The position numbers were made by a program, and so were the translations under genes. A stretch of 64,000 nt of DNA from Sinorhizobium americanum (GTDB lineage Bacteria; Pseudomonadota; Alphaproteobacteria; Rhizobiales; Rhizobiaceae), in NCBI RefSeq assembly GCF_001651855.1, contig NZ_LNQC01000043.1:62001-126000 (forward strand), read 5' to 3'. Shown here one piece after another: positions 1 through 10,776 of this stretch (the stretch's first letter is position 1; every line of letters begins with the position of its first letter). The notes under the pieces were generated by a model. The model had not been told where the DNA came from and did no database searches. It was given only the letters and a program-made list of their open reading frames with translations.

Positions 1-571
1 GGGTCATCTTGACGCGCTCTTCGCGGACAGCATCTTCGGCGGGCGCCGGGCCACGCGCCTGGACCTTGGCCGGTTCAGCGGCGGGCGCCGAAATCCCCTT
101 GGCGACGGCGGCGAGCACATCACCCTTCAGCACCTGTCCGCGCTTGCCCGAGCCGTCGATCTGGTCGGCGGAGAGGTTGTTTTCAGCGATGAGCTTGGCG
201 GCCGACGGAGCAGCCGGCATCGAGGATTGCGCCTGCGGTGCGGCAGCGGCAGACTGTGCAGGCGGAGCGGCAGCGGCGGCTGCAGGCTCCGGCTTCTTTT
301 CGGCTGCGGCCGGGGCGGCTGCAGCGGCACCGGCGCCTTCGGCGATCTGGCCGAGCAGCGCGCCGAGGCCGACGGTCTCACCAGCCTGCGCGACGATTTC
401 CGAAAGCGTACCGGCGGTCGGGGCCGGCACTTCGATCGTCACCTTGTCGGTCTCAAGCTCGAGGATCGGCTCGTCGGCCTTGATCGCATCGCCGACCTTC
501 TTGAACCAGGTCCCGACGGTCGCTTCGCTGACGGATTCGCCGAGGGTAGGAACGCGGATTTCTGTTGCCAT
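1..571 (-). CDS. odhB: 2-oxoglutarate dehydrogenase E2 (dihydrolipoyl succinyltransferase), 3' part outside window
   Basis: This is the E2 core of the 2-oxoglutarate dehydrogenase complex, which transfers succinyl groups from lipoamide to CoA in the TCA cycle. About 190 N-terminal codons are visible before the window edge. The start ATG (571-569) opens MATEIRVPTLGESVSEA, a classic lipoyl domain with the lipoylated lysine in ETDKVT (about residue 43). An Ala/Pro-rich linker follows (about residues 80-125). After it comes a peripheral subunit-binding segment (AAKLIAENNLSADQIDGSG). The catalytic domain is not in the window. The gene lies 61 bp downstream of sucA on the same strand, as expected for the sucA-odhB pair. 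The name odhB rather than sucB is only convention. Confidence 0.95.
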   Translation of the reverse strand, partial: MATEIRVPTLGESVSEATVGTWFKKVGDAIKADEPILELETDKVTIEVPAPTAGTLSEIVAQAGETVGLGALLGQIAEGAGAAAAAPAAAEKKPEPAAAAAAPPAQSAAAAPQAQSSMPAAPSAAKLIAENNLSADQIDGSGKRGQVLKGDVLAAVAKGISAPAAEPAKVQARGPAPAEDAVREERVKMT

Positions 572-632
572 GATTTTTGTTCCGTTTGATCAGATATCTG
601 TTTCTGTCGAGTGCAGGACGTGGGGGACTTGA

Positions 633-3629
633 TCAGCCCCCCAGCGCATCCTCGAGGAAGGCGGCAAGCTGCGCCATATGCTTGGACATCAGGCCGGTTG
701 CCGGCGAAGCGGCGGCCGGACGGCCGGTGTAGCGCACCCGCTGGTACTTGGCGTCGATATGGGCAAGGACCCATTCGAGATAGGGGTCGATGAACGACCA
801 GGCGCCCATGTTCTTCGGTTCTTCCTGGCACCAGACCATCTCCGCATGGCGGAAGCGGCTGAGCTCGTTGATCAGCGCCTTGGCCGGGAACGGATAGAGC
901 TGTTCGACGCGCAGCAGGTAGATGTCGTCGATGCCGCGCTTTTCGCGCTCTTCGAGAAGATCGTAGTAGACCTTGCCCGAGCACATCACGACGCGACGGA
1001 TCTTCGAATCCTTCTGCAGCTTGATCGGTCCGTCCTTGATGACTTCAGCGTCGTCCCACAGCAGCCGGTGGAAGGAGCTCTCGCCGGCCATTTCGGACAG
1101 GCTGGAGATCGCCCGCTTGTGGCGCAGCAGCGACTTCGGCGTCATCAGGACCAGCGGCTTGCGGAAGTCACGCTTCACCTGGCGGCGCAGGATGTGGAAG
1201 TAGTTTGCCGGGGTGGTGACGTTGGCGACCTGCATGTTGTCTTCCGCGCAGAGCTGCAGGAAGCGCTCGAGGCGGGCCGAGGAGTGCTCCGGTCCCTGGC
1301 CTTCATAGCCGTGCGGCAGCAGGCAGACGAGGCCCGACATGCGCAGCCACTTGCGTTCGCCGGACGAGACGAACTGGTCGAAGACCACTTGCGCGCCGTT
1401 GGCGAAGTCGCCGAACTGGGCCTCCCACAGCGTCAGCGCATTGGGACGGGCGAGCGAGTAGCCATATTCGAAGCCGAGCACCGCCTCTTCCGAGAGCATC
1501 GAGTTGATGACCTCGTAGCGCGCCTGGGTCGGCGACAGATTGGCGAGCGGAATATAGCGCTCTTCGGTCTCCTGATCGTAGAGGACCGAGTGGCGCTGCG
1601 AGAAGGTGCCGCGCTCGCAGTCCTGACCCGACAGGCGGATCTTCGTCCCTTCGGTGACGAGCGTACCGAAGGCAAGCGCCTCAGCCATCGCCCAGTCGAT
1701 GCCCTCGCCGGTCTGAACCATGTTGGCGCGGTTTTCCATGAAGCGCTGGATAGTTCGGTGCGCGGTGAAGCCGGTCGGAATCTCCGAGAGCTTGCGGCCG
1801 ATTTCCTTGAGTTGCTTCATCGGCACCGAAGTCCGGCCGCGACGCTGCTCATCCTGGTTGTCGGCGGTGCGCAGGCCCGACCATACACCGTCGAGCCAGT
1901 CGGCCTTGTTCGGCTTGTAGGACTGGCCGGCCTCGAACTCCTGCTCGAGATGGGCTCGCCAATCGGCCTTCATCTTCTCGACTTCGCCCTCGCTGAGGAT
2001 GCCCTCGGCGATCAGCCGCTCCGAATAGACCTGGACGACCGTCTTGTGGGCGCGGATCGCCTTGTACATCTTCGGCTGCGTGAACGCCGGCTCATCACCC
2101 TCGTTGTGGCCGAAGCGGCGGTAGCAGAACATGTCGATGACGACCGGCTTGTGGAACTTCATCCGAAACTCGGTCGCGACCTTGGCGCCGTAGACGACCG
2201 CTTCCGGATCGTCGCCGTTCACGTGGAAGATCGGCGCCTCGATCATCTTCGCCACGTCCGACGGATAGGGCGACGAACGCGAGAAAGCCGGGTTGGTGGT
2301 GAAGCCGATCTGGTTGTTGATGATGACATGGACGGTGCCGGCGACGCGATGACCGCGCAGGCCGGAGAGGCCGAGGATTTCGGCAACCACGCCCTGCCCG
2401 GCGAAGGCGGCATCGCCGTGGAGCAGCAGCGGCATCACCTTGACGCGCTCGCGCAGCGGAATGATGTCGCCTTCGAAGACGGTCGCCATCTGGTCCTGCT
2501 TGGCGCGTGCCTTGCCCATGACGACGGGATTGACGATTTCGAGGTGCGACGGGTTCGCCGTCAGCGACAGGTGCACCTTGTTGCCGTCGAATTCGCGGTC
2601 GGAAGAAGCGCCAAGGTGGTACTTCACGTCGCCCGAACCTTCCACGTCGTCGGGCGCATAGGAGCCGCCCTTGAACTCGTGGAAGATGGCGCGATGCGGC
2701 TTGGCCATGACCTGCGAGAGAACGTTCAGGCGGCCGCGATGGGCCATGCCGAGGACGATCTCCTTGAGGCCGAGCTGACCGCCGCGCTTGATGATCTGTT
2801 CGAGCGCCGGGATCAGCGATTCACCGCCGTCGACGCCGAAGCGCTTGGTGCCCTTGTACTTGACGTCGATGAACTGCTCGAAGCCTTCCGCTTCGATGAG
2901 CTTCTGCAGGATCGCCCGCTTGCCCTCAGGCGTAAACTCGACGCCCTTGTCCGGTCCCTCGATCCGCTCCTGGATCCAGGCCTTCTCCTCGGGGTTGGAC
3001 ATGTGCATGAATTCGACGCCGATCGTCGAACAATAGGTCCGCTCGAGGATCTCGACCATCTCGCGGATCGACGCGTATTCGAGGCCGAGCACGTTGTCGA
3101 TGAAGATCTTGCGGTCGAGGTCCTTCTCCTCGAAACCGTAGTTCGACGGCGAAAGCTCGTTGTAGTCCTCGACCGGGGCGGCAAGGCCGAGCGGGTCGAG
3201 CTTGGCATGCAGGTGGCCGCGGGCGCGATAGGCGCGGATCATCATGATGGCGCGAACGGAATCGCGCGTCGCCTGATGGATGTCGGCAGCGCTGGCGACG
3301 GTGCCGGTCGCTGCGGCGGCTTCTTCAGCCTTCGCCTTGACCTTCTTCTCGATAACCTTCTCGACCGTGCCCCAGTCGCCGTCGAGGGCCGAGACGAGTT
3401 CGCCATTGGCCGTGATCGGCCAGTTCTTCTTCTTCCAGGAGGCGCCCTTGGCTGCCTTCACGACGTCTTCGGGCCGGTCGGCGAGCGCCTTGAAGAAGGC
3501 CTGCCATTCGGCCGACACGGACGCGGTGTCCGCTTCGTAGCGCGCATGGAGCTGCTCGATATAGGCGGCATTGGCGCCGTCCAGAAAGGAAGTGAGCTGG
3601 AATTGCTCGTTGGCCTCTTGCCTTGTCAT
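633..3629 (-). CDS. sucA: 2-oxoglutarate dehydrogenase E1 component
   Basis: This is the thiamine-diphosphate E1 enzyme that decarboxylates 2-oxoglutarate and reductively succinylates the E2 lipoyl group. The product is 998 residues, normal for rhizobial SucA. The N-terminus carries the E2-binding helix (FLDGANAAYIEQLHARY). The central region has GMAHRGRLNVL and the ThDP-binding stretch GDAAFAGQG followed by INNQIGFTT. The transketolase-like pyrimidine and C-terminal domains follow, ending near the stop at 633. The start at 3629 is fixed by the conserved MTRQEANEQFQLTSFL beginning. The gene sits between sucD and odhB in one minus-strand run. The ribosome-binding region is unusual and is listed separately. 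Confidence 0.98.
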   Translation of the reverse strand: MTRQEANEQFQLTSFLDGANAAYIEQLHARYEADTASVSAEWQAFFKALADRPEDVVKAAKGASWKKKNWPITANGELVSALDGDWGTVEKVIEKKVKAKAEEAAAATGTVASAADIHQATRDSVRAIMMIRAYRARGHLHAKLDPLGLAAPVEDYNELSPSNYGFEEKDLDRKIFIDNVLGLEYASIREMVEILERTYCSTIGVEFMHMSNPEEKAWIQERIEGPDKGVEFTPEGKRAILQKLIEAEGFEQFIDVKYKGTKRFGVDGGESLIPALEQIIKRGGQLGLKEIVLGMAHRGRLNVLSQVMAKPHRAIFHEFKGGSYAPDDVEGSGDVKYHLGASSDREFDGNKVHLSLTANPSHLEIVNPVVMGKARAKQDQMATVFEGDIIPLRERVKVMPLLLHGDAAFAGQGVVAEILGLSGLRGHRVAGTVHVIINNQIGFTTNPAFSRSSPYPSDVAKMIEAPIFHVNGDDPEAVVYGAKVATEFRMKFHKPVVIDMFCYRRFGHNEGDEPAFTQPKMYKAIRAHKTVVQVYSERLIAEGILSEGEVEKMKADWRAHLEQEFEAGQSYKPNKADWLDGVWSGLRTADNQDEQRRGRTSVPMKQLKEIGRKLSEIPTGFTAHRTIQRFMENRANMVQTGEGIDWAMAEALAFGTLVTEGTKIRLSGQDCERGTFSQRHSVLYDQETEERYIPLANLSPTQARYEVINSMLSEEAVLGFEYGYSLARPNALTLWEAQFGDFANGAQVVFDQFVSSGERKWLRMSGLVCLLPHGYEGQGPEHSSARLERFLQLCAEDNMQVANVTTPANYFHILRRQVKRDFRKPLVLMTPKSLLRHKRAISSLSEMAGESSFHRLLWDDAEVIKDGPIKLQKDSKIRRVVMCSGKVYYDLLEEREKRGIDDIYLLRVEQLYPFPAKALINELSRFRHAEMVWCQEEPKNMGAWSFIDPYLEWVLAHIDAKYQRVRYTGRPAAASPATGLMSKHMAQLAAFLEDALGG

Positions 3630-3660
3630 GGTCTCACGCGGACTGTTCTGTCCGCCTCCT
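3630..3660 (-). promoter_or_regulatory. sucA ribosome-binding region with hairpin between Shine-Dalgarno and start
   Basis: On the minus strand AGGAGG (complement of 3655-3660) is followed by a 6-bp stem, GCGGAC/GTCCGC (3638-3655) with a 6-nt loop, and then GTGAGACC before the ATG. The linear distance from Shine-Dalgarno to start is far too long. Folding the stem would leave about 8 nt between AGGAG and ATG, an ideal spacing. This is an inference from sequence alone. GAG at -7 to -5 could act as a weak alternative site. Confidence 0.4.
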
Positions 3661-3868
3661 GACTGAGTTGGGTTGCCGGGTATCCCGGTCGTTCATGTTC
3701 GTTCGGCGCGCCTAGCGCCCTTTCCTACGGCGCCGCGCATCGGAAGGACGCGCCCGGACCACCGTGGCATTTCGTTACCGCATGTCCTGATCTTCAATCA
3801 GCCAAGGAAACACGCGGGCCGCAGGCTGCCCGGGCCGGATCGCTCCGGCCCCGGCAGAAGTCTTCCGA

Positions 3869-4771
3869 TCAGCCCTTGAGGACTTCAACCAGCGTCTTGC
3901 CGAGACGGGCCGGGGACGGCGACACGCGGATGCCTGCCTGCTCCATCGCGGCGATCTTGGATTCCGCATCGCCCTTGCCGCCGGAAACGACGGCGCCGGC
4001 GTGGCCCATGGTACGGCCCTTCGGCGCGGTACGGCCCGCGATGAAGCCGGCCATCGGCTTCTTGCGGCCCTTTTTGGCCTCGTCGATGAGGAACTGCGCC
4101 GCATCCTCTTCGGCCGAGCCGCCGATTTCGCCGATCATGATGATCGAGGTCGTGGCTTCGTCCGCCAGGAACATCTCGAGCACGTCGATGAACTCCGTGC
4201 CCTTGACCGGGTCGCCGCCGATGCCGACGGCCGTCGTCTGGCCGAGGCCCTCGTTGGAGGTCTGGAACACGGCTTCATAGGTCAGCGTGCCGGAGCGCGA
4301 GACGATGCCGACCGAACCCTTGCGGAAGATCGAGCCCGGCATGATGCCGATCTTGCATTCTTCCGGCGTCAGGATGCCGGGGCAGTTCGGGCCGAGCAGG
4401 CGCGACTTGGAGCGGTCGAGGCGAGCCTTGACGCGCACCATGTCGGCAACCGGGATACCCTCGGTAATGCAGGTGATGAACGGGATTTCCGCATCGATCG
4501 CCTCGATGATCGCCTCCGCGGCGCCTGCCGGCGGAACATAGATCACAGATGCGTCCGCACCGGTCTTTTCACGGCCTTCGGCAACCGAGGCGAAGATCGG
4601 CAGGCTTTCGCCCTTTGAGCCGGTCCAGGTTTCGCCGCCCTTCTTCGGGTGAATGCCGCCGACCATCTGCGTGCCGTAATAGGCAAGCGCCTGTTCGGTA
4701 TGGAAGGTGCCGGTCTTGCCGGTCAGGCCCTGAACGAGGACCTTGGTGTTCTTATTGACGAGAATCGACAT
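3869..4771 (-). CDS. sucD: Succinyl-CoA ligase [ADP-forming] alpha subunit
   Basis: This is the alpha subunit of succinyl-CoA synthetase, which with SucC converts succinyl-CoA to succinate with nucleoside triphosphate formation. It has 300 residues, normal for the family. The N-terminal CoA-binding Rossmann domain starts [21 protein letters not shown]. The phosphorylated active-site histidine is in [20 protein letters not shown] (His257 by my count). It ends 17 bp before sucC on the upstream side and is followed by a 239-bp gap to sucA. That gap suggests sucA-odhB may also have its own promoter. Confidence 0.98.
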   Translation of the reverse strand: MSILVNKNTKVLVQGLTGKTGTFHTEQALAYYGTQMVGGIHPKKGGETWTGSKGESLPIFASVAEGREKTGADASVIYVPPAGAAEAIIEAIDAEIPFITCITEGIPVADMVRVKARLDRSKSRLLGPNCPGILTPEECKIGIMPGSIFRKGSVGIVSRSGTLTYEAVFQTSNEGLGQTTAVGIGGDPVKGTEFIDVLEMFLADEATTSIIMIGEIGGSAEEDAAQFLIDEAKKGRKKPMAGFIAGRTAPKGRTMGHAGAVVSGGKGDAESKIAAMEQAGIRVSPSPARLGKTLVEVLKG

Positions 4772-4788
4772 GAGGTCTGGTCCTTCAG

Positions 4789-5982
<1,194 letters not shown>

Positions 5983-6013
5983 GGTTGTTTTCCTGTCTGG
6001 AGCATCGTGCGGG

Positions 6014-6070
6014 CAGGTGGGGCACCTACGCACTAATGCGGCAAAAACAAAGAGGCCGAGCGGATCTGGA
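6014..6070. repeat. Short dispersed repeat, copy A, between mdh and sucC
   Basis: This stretch contains the dyad AGGTGGGGCACCT, then AATGCGGCAAAAACAAAGAG and GAGCGG. A closely similar string occurs at 25966-26022, with the same order AGGTGG..CACCT, then AATGCG.CAAAAACAA, then GAGCGG. The two copies share about 80 percent identity by eye, allowing small gaps. It lies in the 109-bp gap between mdh and sucC. I do not know an established name for it. Confidence 0.65.
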
Positions 6071-6091
6071 TGTCCGCCCGACGGGAGGCGA

Positions 6092-7150
<1,059 letters not shown>

Positions 7151-7197
7151 TCAATCCATAGTTTTCGACAGAGCAAATTCAATCGGTTAGATCAATA

Positions 7198-7221
7198 AAT
7201 TCTTACGTAAAGGTAAGAATT
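7198..7221. promoter_or_regulatory. 9-bp inverted repeat upstream of mdh, downstream of the ZapE gene
   Basis: AATTCTTAC and GTAAGAATT form perfect 9-bp arms around a 6-nt spacer in an AT-rich patch about 140 bp upstream of mdh. No T-tract follows on the minus strand, so a rho-independent terminator for the upstream ATPase gene is only one option. An operator in the mdh promoter region is equally possible. A loose -35/-10 pair (TTGAAT, 16 bp, TATGGA) lies between this dyad and mdh on the minus strand. Confidence 0.4.
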
Positions 7222-7236
7222 GCTGTCACCATTACG

Positions 7237-8391
7237 TCATGGAACCGCCGTGTTTTCAGTATGTTGCGCGGCATATTCCTCGCTTTGCATCTCGATCAGA
7301 CGGGAAACCGTACGGTCGAATTCAAACCCTTCCGTTCCCTTCTTGGCGATCAGCAGCCGTTCCGGTTCGGCGACCGCCGAGGCGAAGAGACGGGCGCCCT
7401 GATCATAGAGCGCGTCGATGAGGATGATGAAGCGCTTCGTCTCGTTGCGCATATGCGGCCCGAGATGCGGAACGTGGTCGAGGAAGATCGTCCTGTATTG
7501 CGACAGGATGGCGAGGTAGTCGGCCGCCCCGAGCGGCTGTGCGCAGAGATCGGCAAAGGAGAAGCGGGCGCAGTGGCCGACGGCGCCTGGCACACGGATT
7601 TTCCGACCCTTTCGGCCGATCTCCGCCGAGATTGCGGGCGCGCCGTTGGTCGCGACATACCAGGCGCGATCCATAGCCGCTTCCGTTTCCGGTCCGAGCG
7701 GCGACAGCCAGACGGGATTCCCATCCGTCATACGCAGGCGATAGTCGGTTTCCGTGTCGAGCGAAATGATCTCCGCATGGGCCTTCAGGAGATCGATGAA
7801 AGGCAGAAACAGCCCACGGTTGAGGCCGTCGCGATAAAGCTCGGAGGGCTCCACGTTCGAGGTCGCGACGAGCACGCAGCCCTTGGCGAAGAGCTCGCCG
7901 AAGAGCCGTCCGAGGATCATCGCGTCTGCAATGTCGGTCACCGAGAATTCGTCGAAGCACAGGAGCCGCGCCTCGGCGAAGAGCTCGGACGCGACCGGCG
8001 GGATCGGATCGGCCTGCTTGGTCTCGCCGTTCTTCAGCCTCTGCCGGTGCTTGTAGATGCGCTCGTGCACATCCGCCATGAACTCGTGGAAATGGGCGCG
8101 CCGCTTGCGCTGTATCGGCACCGCGTCGAAGAACATGTCCATCAGCATGGTCTTGCCGCGGCCGACGCCGCCATGGATGTAAAGACCCTTGACCGGCGCC
8201 TGGTCTTTCTTGCGGGCCGCAAACAGCCAGCCGAGTGCGTTGGCCTTGCGCGACGGCCGGCTGGCGATCAGCTCCGCCGTCAGATGGTCGAGCCGTCTTG
8301 CGATGGTAAATTGCGCCGGGTCGCGCTGCCGCTCTCCGGCCGCAACGAGCGCCTCGAGCCTGTGAAGAATACTGTCGTCAGGATTGAGCAC
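7237..8391 (-). CDS. zapE: AFG1/ZapE-family ATPase
   Basis: A 384-residue P-loop ATPase of the AFG1/ZapE family. E. coli ZapE acts in cell division and the yeast relative Afg1 in turnover of respiratory-chain subunits. Walker A is GGVGRGKT (about residues 74-81). Walker B is LLCFDEFSVTD. A further family region is LVATSNVEPSELYRDGLNR. The start ATG at 8391 gives MLNPDDSILHRLEALVAAG, a usual beginning for alphaproteobacterial members. It lies upstream of mdh on the same strand, a frequent neighbourhood in Rhizobiales. The symbol is assigned by family resemblance. Confidence 0.88.
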   Translation of the reverse strand: MLNPDDSILHRLEALVAAGERQRDPAQFTIARRLDHLTAELIASRPSRKANALGWLFAARKKDQAPVKGLYIHGGVGRGKTMLMDMFFDAVPIQRKRRAHFHEFMADVHERIYKHRQRLKNGETKQADPIPPVASELFAEARLLCFDEFSVTDIADAMILGRLFGELFAKGCVLVATSNVEPSELYRDGLNRGLFLPFIDLLKAHAEIISLDTETDYRLRMTDGNPVWLSPLGPETEAAMDRAWYVATNGAPAISAEIGRKGRKIRVPGAVGHCARFSFADLCAQPLGAADYLAILSQYRTIFLDHVPHLGPHMRNETKRFIILIDALYDQGARLFASAVAEPERLLIAKKGTEGFEFDRTVSRLIEMQSEEYAAQHTENTAVP

Positions 8392-8479
8392 GGTGCACCT
8401 GGATGTACCAGGGGCTGTTTTGGGAGGTGAGACTTAAGGCTGCAGGCGGAAGCCCCACCCCGACGACAGGCCGTCTCGA

Positions 8480-8500
8480 GGTCCGGCAAGAAGCCGGACC
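8480..8500 (-). terminator. Hairpin downstream of the lipoprotein gene
   Basis: GGTCCGGC and GCCGGACC pair perfectly around a 5-nt loop, 10 bp after the stop codon of the lipoprotein gene. There is no T-tract, so termination here is only suggested by position and stem strength. Confidence 0.4.
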
Positions 8501-8510
8501 GAGGATCGCG

Positions 8511-9047
8511 TCAGCGGCTAAGGCTGACCGGCTGGCCGCCATTGGTCGAGCCGTCGAAGCGCGAATCCGCGGTCTTGTAGAGGCGGGCGATCGGATTGCC
8601 GCTGCGATCCTTGAGCACGACCTGCTTGCCGGCCACTTCCCACGATCCCATCGCCGTCAGTTCGCCGGCGCAGCCGCGCGTGCCGCCGCGCGAGCCGCTG
8701 CCGAGATTGGTCAGCGTCAGGAACATGTCGCAGGAGCTGCCCGCGCTCGAAACGCGCCAGTTGCCGACCATCGATTCCTTCGTCACGTCGAGGGCGTTGG
8801 TGGCGGCGGCCACCTGCGTGCCCGCGGGCGCGCCGGCCGGCGTGCCCGTCGGAGCGCTCGGGAACTGCGAGGTGCTCGTCGTCGGATCCGGGAGCTGGCC
8901 CGCCGAGACCGACGGCACCGGTTGCGCTTGCAGGGGAGCAGGCGCGGCAGAAACATCCTGAGAACCGAAGCCGCCAAAGGATGTCCGCTGGCATCCGGTC
9001 AGCGCAAGCACAATAACAAGCCCCGCTGCCGCATGAAAAACCCGCAT
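8511..9047 (-). CDS. Omp19-like outer-membrane lipoprotein (AprI/Inh protease-inhibitor fold)
   Basis: A 178-residue predicted lipoprotein. The signal peptide ends in the lipobox LTGC with Cys19 as the lipidated residue. A Pro/Ser/Thr/Ala-rich linker covers about residues 30-85. A C-terminal domain follows ([19 protein letters not shown] to [15 protein letters not shown]). It matches in pattern the Brucella Omp19 and AprI/Inh metalloprotease-inhibitor families, including the paired cysteines and the closing QPVSLSR. Brucella Omp19 has been reported to inhibit proteases. Whether this homologue does so is inference. Confidence 0.82.
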   Translation of the reverse strand: MRVFHAAAGLVIVLALTGCQRTSFGGFGSQDVSAAPAPLQAQPVPSVSAGQLPDPTTSTSQFPSAPTGTPAGAPAGTQVAAATNALDVTKESMVGNWRVSSAGSSCDMFLTLTNLGSGSRGGTRGCAGELTAMGSWEVAGKQVVLKDRSGNPIARLYKTADSRFDGSTNGGQPVSLSR

Positions 9048-9228
9048 GTCTTTACCCCCGATATTGTCCGCGAACCATGATGCAATGCGATAATAAAGGC
9101 CGAATTACAGCAAATCCACCAGTGAGATCAAGGCACCACATTTCGGCCTTGGCTGTTGCACGATGGAAACGCTTATGGTGAGGCGTAAAAACCCGCTTCC
9201 GTCTACTCGCCCGGGAAGAAGGGCGCGC

Positions 9229-9831
9229 TCAATGGCTGACGCCTGCATAGGCGCGCTCGCCCCAAAGCGCCTCGACCGCCCGGTTCCGCCCGCAGCCATT
9301 TCGGTAGTACCAATAGCGGATCGGATTCCGCGCCGCGAAATCCTGGTGGTAGCCTTCGGCAGGCCAGAACTTCGCGGGCCCCTCGACCGGCGTCACGATG
9401 GGCCTGCCGAGTTCCGCCTCGGCCTTGATTTTCTCGGCCTTCGCCTGCATCGCCTGCTGCTCATCGAGCGCGTAGATCGCCGTCGAATAGGAGAACCCGC
9501 GATCGCAGAACTGGCCGCCGCCATCGGTCGGGTCTGTCGTGCGGAACAGCACGCCGACGAGTTCCGCGTAGGAAACCTTGTCCGGATCGAACTTGATCCG
9601 CACCACCTCCCGGTGGCCGCCCTTCGCATAGTCTTGGTAGGTCGGATGTTCGCTCTTGCCGCCGGCATAGCCCGAAATCGTCTCGACAACGCCCGGCACG
9701 TCATCGAAATCGCTCTCGACGCACCAGAAACAGCCGCCGGCGAAGATCGCATATTGCGGCTCGGCGGCCCGCCCCGGCGACAGCAAGAGACAACTCACGG
9801 CAAACGCGACAAGCAGGCGAGCGAGAAGCAT
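9229..9831 (-). CDS. msrA: Peptide-methionine (S)-S-oxide reductase MsrA, predicted exported
   Basis: It reduces methionine-S-sulfoxide in proteins. The catalytic GGCFWC motif is present (Cys34 with my start), as is the MsrA body YAGGKSEHPTYQDYAKGGHREVV. The ATG at 9831 has GGAGG at good spacing and gives MLLARLLVAFAVSCLLL ending in GRAAEPQ. That is a typical Sec signal peptide, so the enzyme is probably periplasmic. A longer frame to 9894 would bury this signal and lacks a good ribosome site. The product is 200 residues. It lies downstream of the sdhB terminator and so is probably transcribed separately. Confidence 0.93.
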   Translation of the reverse strand: MLLARLLVAFAVSCLLLSPGRAAEPQYAIFAGGCFWCVESDFDDVPGVVETISGYAGGKSEHPTYQDYAKGGHREVVRIKFDPDKVSYAELVGVLFRTTDPTDGGGQFCDRGFSYSTAIYALDEQQAMQAKAEKIKAEAELGRPIVTPVEGPAKFWPAEGYHQDFAARNPIRYWYYRNGCGRNRAVEALWGERAYAGVSH

Positions 9832-9910
9832 CGGCGACCTCCACTCTCTATTACCTATGCGCCTCGCGACGGCTTTCAATTCACTTAGCGACACGTCGAT
9901 GCGAGCGCCG

Positions 9911-9944
9911 TGAAAAAGCGAACGGCGGGCACTTGGCCCGCCGT
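9911..9944 (-). terminator. Rho-independent terminator after sdhB
   Basis: ACGGCGGGC (9922-9930) and GCCCGCCGT (9936-9944) pair over 9 bp around a 5-nt loop. On the minus strand a T-rich run (TCGCTTTTTCA) follows. It sits 35 bp beyond the sdhB stop and closes the sdhCDAB operon. Confidence 0.85.
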
Positions 9945-9978
9945 CGGATTCGGATGATTTTTTTGAAACCGGGACGCT

Positions 9979-10758
9979 TTAGAATCGGCGCTCGACCAGC
10001 ATCTTCTTGATCTCGCCGATCGCTCTCGCCGGATTCAGCCCCTTCGGACAGGCCTGGGCGCAGTTCATGATCGTGTGGCAGCGGTAGAGACGGAACGGAT
10101 CCTCGAGATTGTCGAGCCGCTCGCCGGTCGCCTCGTCTCTGGAGTCGATCAGCCAGCGATAGGCCTGCAGCAGGACAGCCGGACCGAGATAGCGGTCTCC
10201 GTTCCACCAGTAGCTTGGACAGGAGGTCGAACAGCAGGCGCAGAGGATGCATTCGTAGAGGCCGTCGAGCTTCTGCCGGTCCTCGTGGCTCTGCTTCCAC
10301 TCCTTGGCCGGCGTCGGCGACACCGTCTTCAGCCACGGCTCGATCGAGCGATGCTGGGCGTAGAAATTGGTGAGATCAGGCACCAGGTCCTTGACGACCG
10401 GCATATGCGGCAGCGGATAGACCTTCACCGATCCCTTCACCTCGTCCATGCCCTTGGTACAGGCGAGTGTGTTGGTGCCGTCGATGTTCATCGCGCAGGA
10501 GCCGCAGATGCCCTCGCGGCAGGAGCGGCGCAGCGTCAGCGTCGGATCGATGTTGTTCTTGATGTAGAGCAGCCCGTCGAGAACCATCGGGCCGCAATCG
10601 TCGACATCGATGTAATAGGTATCGATCCGCGGGTTTTTGCCGTCGTCGGGGTTCCAGCGGTAGACGCGGTATTCGCGCAGATTGGTCGCGCCAACCGGCT
10701 TCGGCCAGACCTTGCCTTCATTGACCTGCGAGTTCTTCGGAAGAGCGAGTTCAACCAT
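9979..10758 (-). CDS. sdhB: Succinate dehydrogenase iron-sulfur subunit
   Basis: A 259-residue electron-transfer subunit of complex II at the inner membrane. The [2Fe-2S] ferredoxin domain has [10 protein letters not shown] plus a later Cys (residues 80, 85, 88 and 100). The C-terminal domain carries [12 protein letters not shown] (170-181) and [14 protein letters not shown] (227-240), ligands of the [4Fe-4S] and [3Fe-4S] clusters. It is the last gene of sdhC-sdhD-sdhA-sdhB and starts 18 bp after sdhA. Confidence 0.98.
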   Translation of the reverse strand: MVELALPKNSQVNEGKVWPKPVGATNLREYRVYRWNPDDGKNPRIDTYYIDVDDCGPMVLDGLLYIKNNIDPTLTLRRSCREGICGSCAMNIDGTNTLACTKGMDEVKGSVKVYPLPHMPVVKDLVPDLTNFYAQHRSIEPWLKTVSPTPAKEWKQSHEDRQKLDGLYECILCACCSTSCPSYWWNGDRYLGPAVLLQAYRWLIDSRDEATGERLDNLEDPFRLYRCHTIMNCAQACPKGLNPARAIGEIKKMLVERRF

Positions 10759-10776
10759 GTGCCTTAGTCCTCGAGA

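Noticed and set aside
678-3662. Very long open frame (994 codons) on the plus strand over sucA
   Set aside because: It is the antisense shadow of sucA, produced by GC-rich codon usage. It has no ribosome site or family resemblance, while sucA on the other strand is unmistakable.
3691-3704. LexA-box-like GTTC..GTTC upstream of sucA
   Set aside because: The spacing is 6 bp, not 7, and a third GTTC overlaps it. SOS control of sucA is not expected.
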